Positions 7,575-8,750 of a DNA stretch of 8,750 nucleotides are shown piece by piece. Under the pieces are notes generated by a model that saw nothing but the letters and a program-made list of their open reading frames with translations, was not told where the DNA came from and ran no database searches. The number at the start of each line of letters is the position of its first letter. Position 1 is the first letter of the stretch. Source of the stretch: JAKPQD01 sp029572965 (lineage in GTDB: Bacteria > Bacteroidota > Bacteroidia > Bacteroidales > DTGW01); NCBI GenBank assembly GCA_035374585.1, contig DAOSPF010000104.1:1-8750 (forward strand), given 5' to 3'. The translations under genes were made by a program, and so were the position numbers.

Positions 7575-8698
7575 AAGGTTTTGATAATTGGGAGTGTTAT
7601 ATTCATTGTGGTTCCTTTTCCTAATTCAGAATCAACAGAGATATGACCTTTATGTTCTATAAGGATTTTATTGACAATAGATAAGCCCAAGCCAGTCCCT
7701 TTCCCTGGGGGTTTGGTGGTAAAGAATGGGTCGAAAATTCTTGATAAATGTTTTTTTTCAATTCCTAAACCATTGTCTGTAATTGCTATTTTAAGATAGT
7801 TTTCTTTTATCTGGGTCGAAATTTTTATTTCACCTTTTTCAGGAATAGCCTGAACTGCATTGGCAATGATGTTTAGAAATACCTGGTGCAACTTTCCGTC
7901 ATTGCCTGTCATTACAAACGGTTTATCAGTAAATTCCTTAATAACAGTAGCTTTATTCTTAATTTGGTTTTGCAGCATCACAAGACAGTTTTCAATAATA
8001 GCATGAATATTACATTGCTCTTCAATAGAGTCGGTACTGCGGCTAAAATGGCTCAGGCTGGCCACAATTCGGGCAGCACGGTGTACGCCGGTATTGATGG
8101 CATTTATCATTGGTTCAAGCTGTTCTTTATGGTCAACAAGGTAATCATTCATGTAATTTTCAATACCCATAGAGCCTCCATGTATAAAGTTAAGAGGATT
8201 GTTTATTTCATGGGCTACACCAGCAGCCAGCACCCCCAAAGATGCCATTTTTTCGGACTCAACTAATTGTACTTGTGTTTTGTTCAGGTTTTGCAAGGCT
8301 TGTTGAAGTTCTAATCTTTGTCTGTTCAATTCTTCATTGGTTTTTTGTAATTTTTTATTGGTATCTTCTAAGGCTTTATTAGCAATTTCAAGAGCTTCGG
8401 TGCGTTCCTTGACAAGTTTCTCAAGATTTTTACGATAATCTTCCAGTTCTTGTTCTATTTTTTTCTTTTCGGTGATATTTACCGAAGAATGAATTACCAC
8501 AGGTTCGCCCCTCATCCTGATAAGTCTGCAGGAATAATAAGTATATACAGTATCTCCGTCAGATGTAATACTTTCTATTTCGAGGTTTTCAACAAATCCC
8601 TTTTCCTGTAATTCATCATTTATATATTTTAGCTTCTCTTTGTCAAAATTTATGTTAAGCCTATCATAAGCCTTGCCAAGAATGTCTTTTTTAGGCAT
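7571..8698 (-). CDS. PAS-type sensor histidine kinase, N-terminal part of PAS missing or beyond the window
   Basis: From ATG 8698 the protein has 375 residues. Residues 1-80 match only the second half of a PAS domain (a KKDILGK-type segment, then strands ending in VNITEKK). A charged coiled coil follows (about 77-150), then the HisKA dimerisation helix with phospho-acceptor His163 (GVAHEINNPLN) and the HATPase domain: N-box Asn276-Asn280, G1 DNGLGI (308-313), F-box FDPFF (322-326) and G2 GKGTGLGLS (332-340). The catalytic core is complete, so it should autophosphorylate and pass phosphate to the overlapping receiver protein. There is no membrane segment, so it is cytoplasmic as seen here. A normal PAS domain needs about 40 more residues before this ATG. 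The frame stays open to the window edge, but the added residues ASPKGEGFHPSQNYKLK do not look like PAS. An A/T-rich leader precedes the ATG, so a shortened kinase may be translated from it. The gene may otherwise be a 5'-truncated fragment or extend past 8750. Confidence 0.85.
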   Translation of the reverse strand: MPKKDILGKAYDRLNINFDKEKLKYINDELQEKGFVENLEIESITSDGDTVYTYYSCRLIRMRGEPVVIHSSVNITEKKKIEQELEDYRKNLEKLVKERTEALEIANKALEDTNKKLQKTNEELNRQRLELQQALQNLNKTQVQLVESEKMASLGVLAAGVAHEINNPLNFIHGGSMGIENYMNDYLVDHKEQLEPMINAINTGVHRAARIVASLSHFSRSTDSIEEQCNIHAIIENCLVMLQNQIKNKATVIKEFTDKPFVMTGNDGKLHQVFLNIIANAVQAIPEKGEIKISTQIKENYLKIAITDNGLGIEKKHLSRIFDPFFTTKPPGKGTGLGLSIVNKILIEHKGHISVDSELGKGTTMNITLPIIKTL

Positions 8699-8715
8699 TT
8701 TTAATTTATAATTCT

Positions 8716-8746
8716 GGGATGGGTGAAATCCCTCGCCTTTAGGCGA
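8716..8746. repeat. Two abutting inverted repeats, possible dispersed palindromic repeat
   Basis: GGGAT (8716-8720) pairs with ATCCC (8728-8732) around a 7-base loop, and immediately after it TCGCC (8733-8737) pairs with GGCGA (8742-8746) around TTTA. The two hairpins have no spacer, and this stretch is more G/C-rich than the A/T-rich bases between it and the kinase ATG. In minus-strand RNA the right-hand hairpin can extend to seven pairs by borrowing two G residues from the left one, so the two folds compete. It could be a REP-like element, the end of an inserted element, or the terminator of an upstream gene. Only one copy is visible in the window. Confidence 0.4.
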
Positions 8747-8750
8747 AGCA

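Overview
This is an accessory-free stretch of a bacterial chromosome of moderate, rather low G+C, with every supported gene on the minus strand. Three traits suggest Bacteroidota: an exact TAnnTTTG box (the Bacteroidota -7 element) upstream of uvrB, gene starts with A/T-rich leaders and little Shine-Dalgarno sequence, and protein sequences of a Bacteroidota kind. The phylum is an inference; no rRNA or other marker gene is present.

In the direction of transcription (right to left) the layout is as follows. (1) 8750-7212: a PAS-type sensor histidine kinase and a stand-alone receiver-domain response regulator, translationally coupled by a 4-base ATGA overlap. The kinase's PAS domain lacks its N-terminal half, and the 50 bases upstream of its ATG hold two abutting hairpins rather than recognisable PAS sequence. 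(2) 7151-5139: uvrB, the damage-recognition helicase-like subunit of nucleotide excision repair, with its own promoter candidate. (3) 5024-1526: two overlapping half-size ABC exporter genes whose ATPase motifs are degenerate in a complementary way, which marks them as the two halves of one heterodimeric exporter. (4) 1525-1200: a 326-base gap without a convincing gene, containing several inverted repeats, one of them a perfect 11-bp stem. (5) 1199-66: a class I/II PLP-dependent aminotransferase with all catalytic residues.

Apart from the two obvious pairs (kinase + regulator, exporter half + half), the genes have no evident shared pathway. I found no tRNA, rRNA, CRISPR array, transposase or phage gene, and I see no wholly new system. 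The points most worth a second look are the broken PAS domain beside the hairpin pair at the right edge, the asymmetric ATPase sites of the exporter, and the palindrome-rich gap at 1200-1525.
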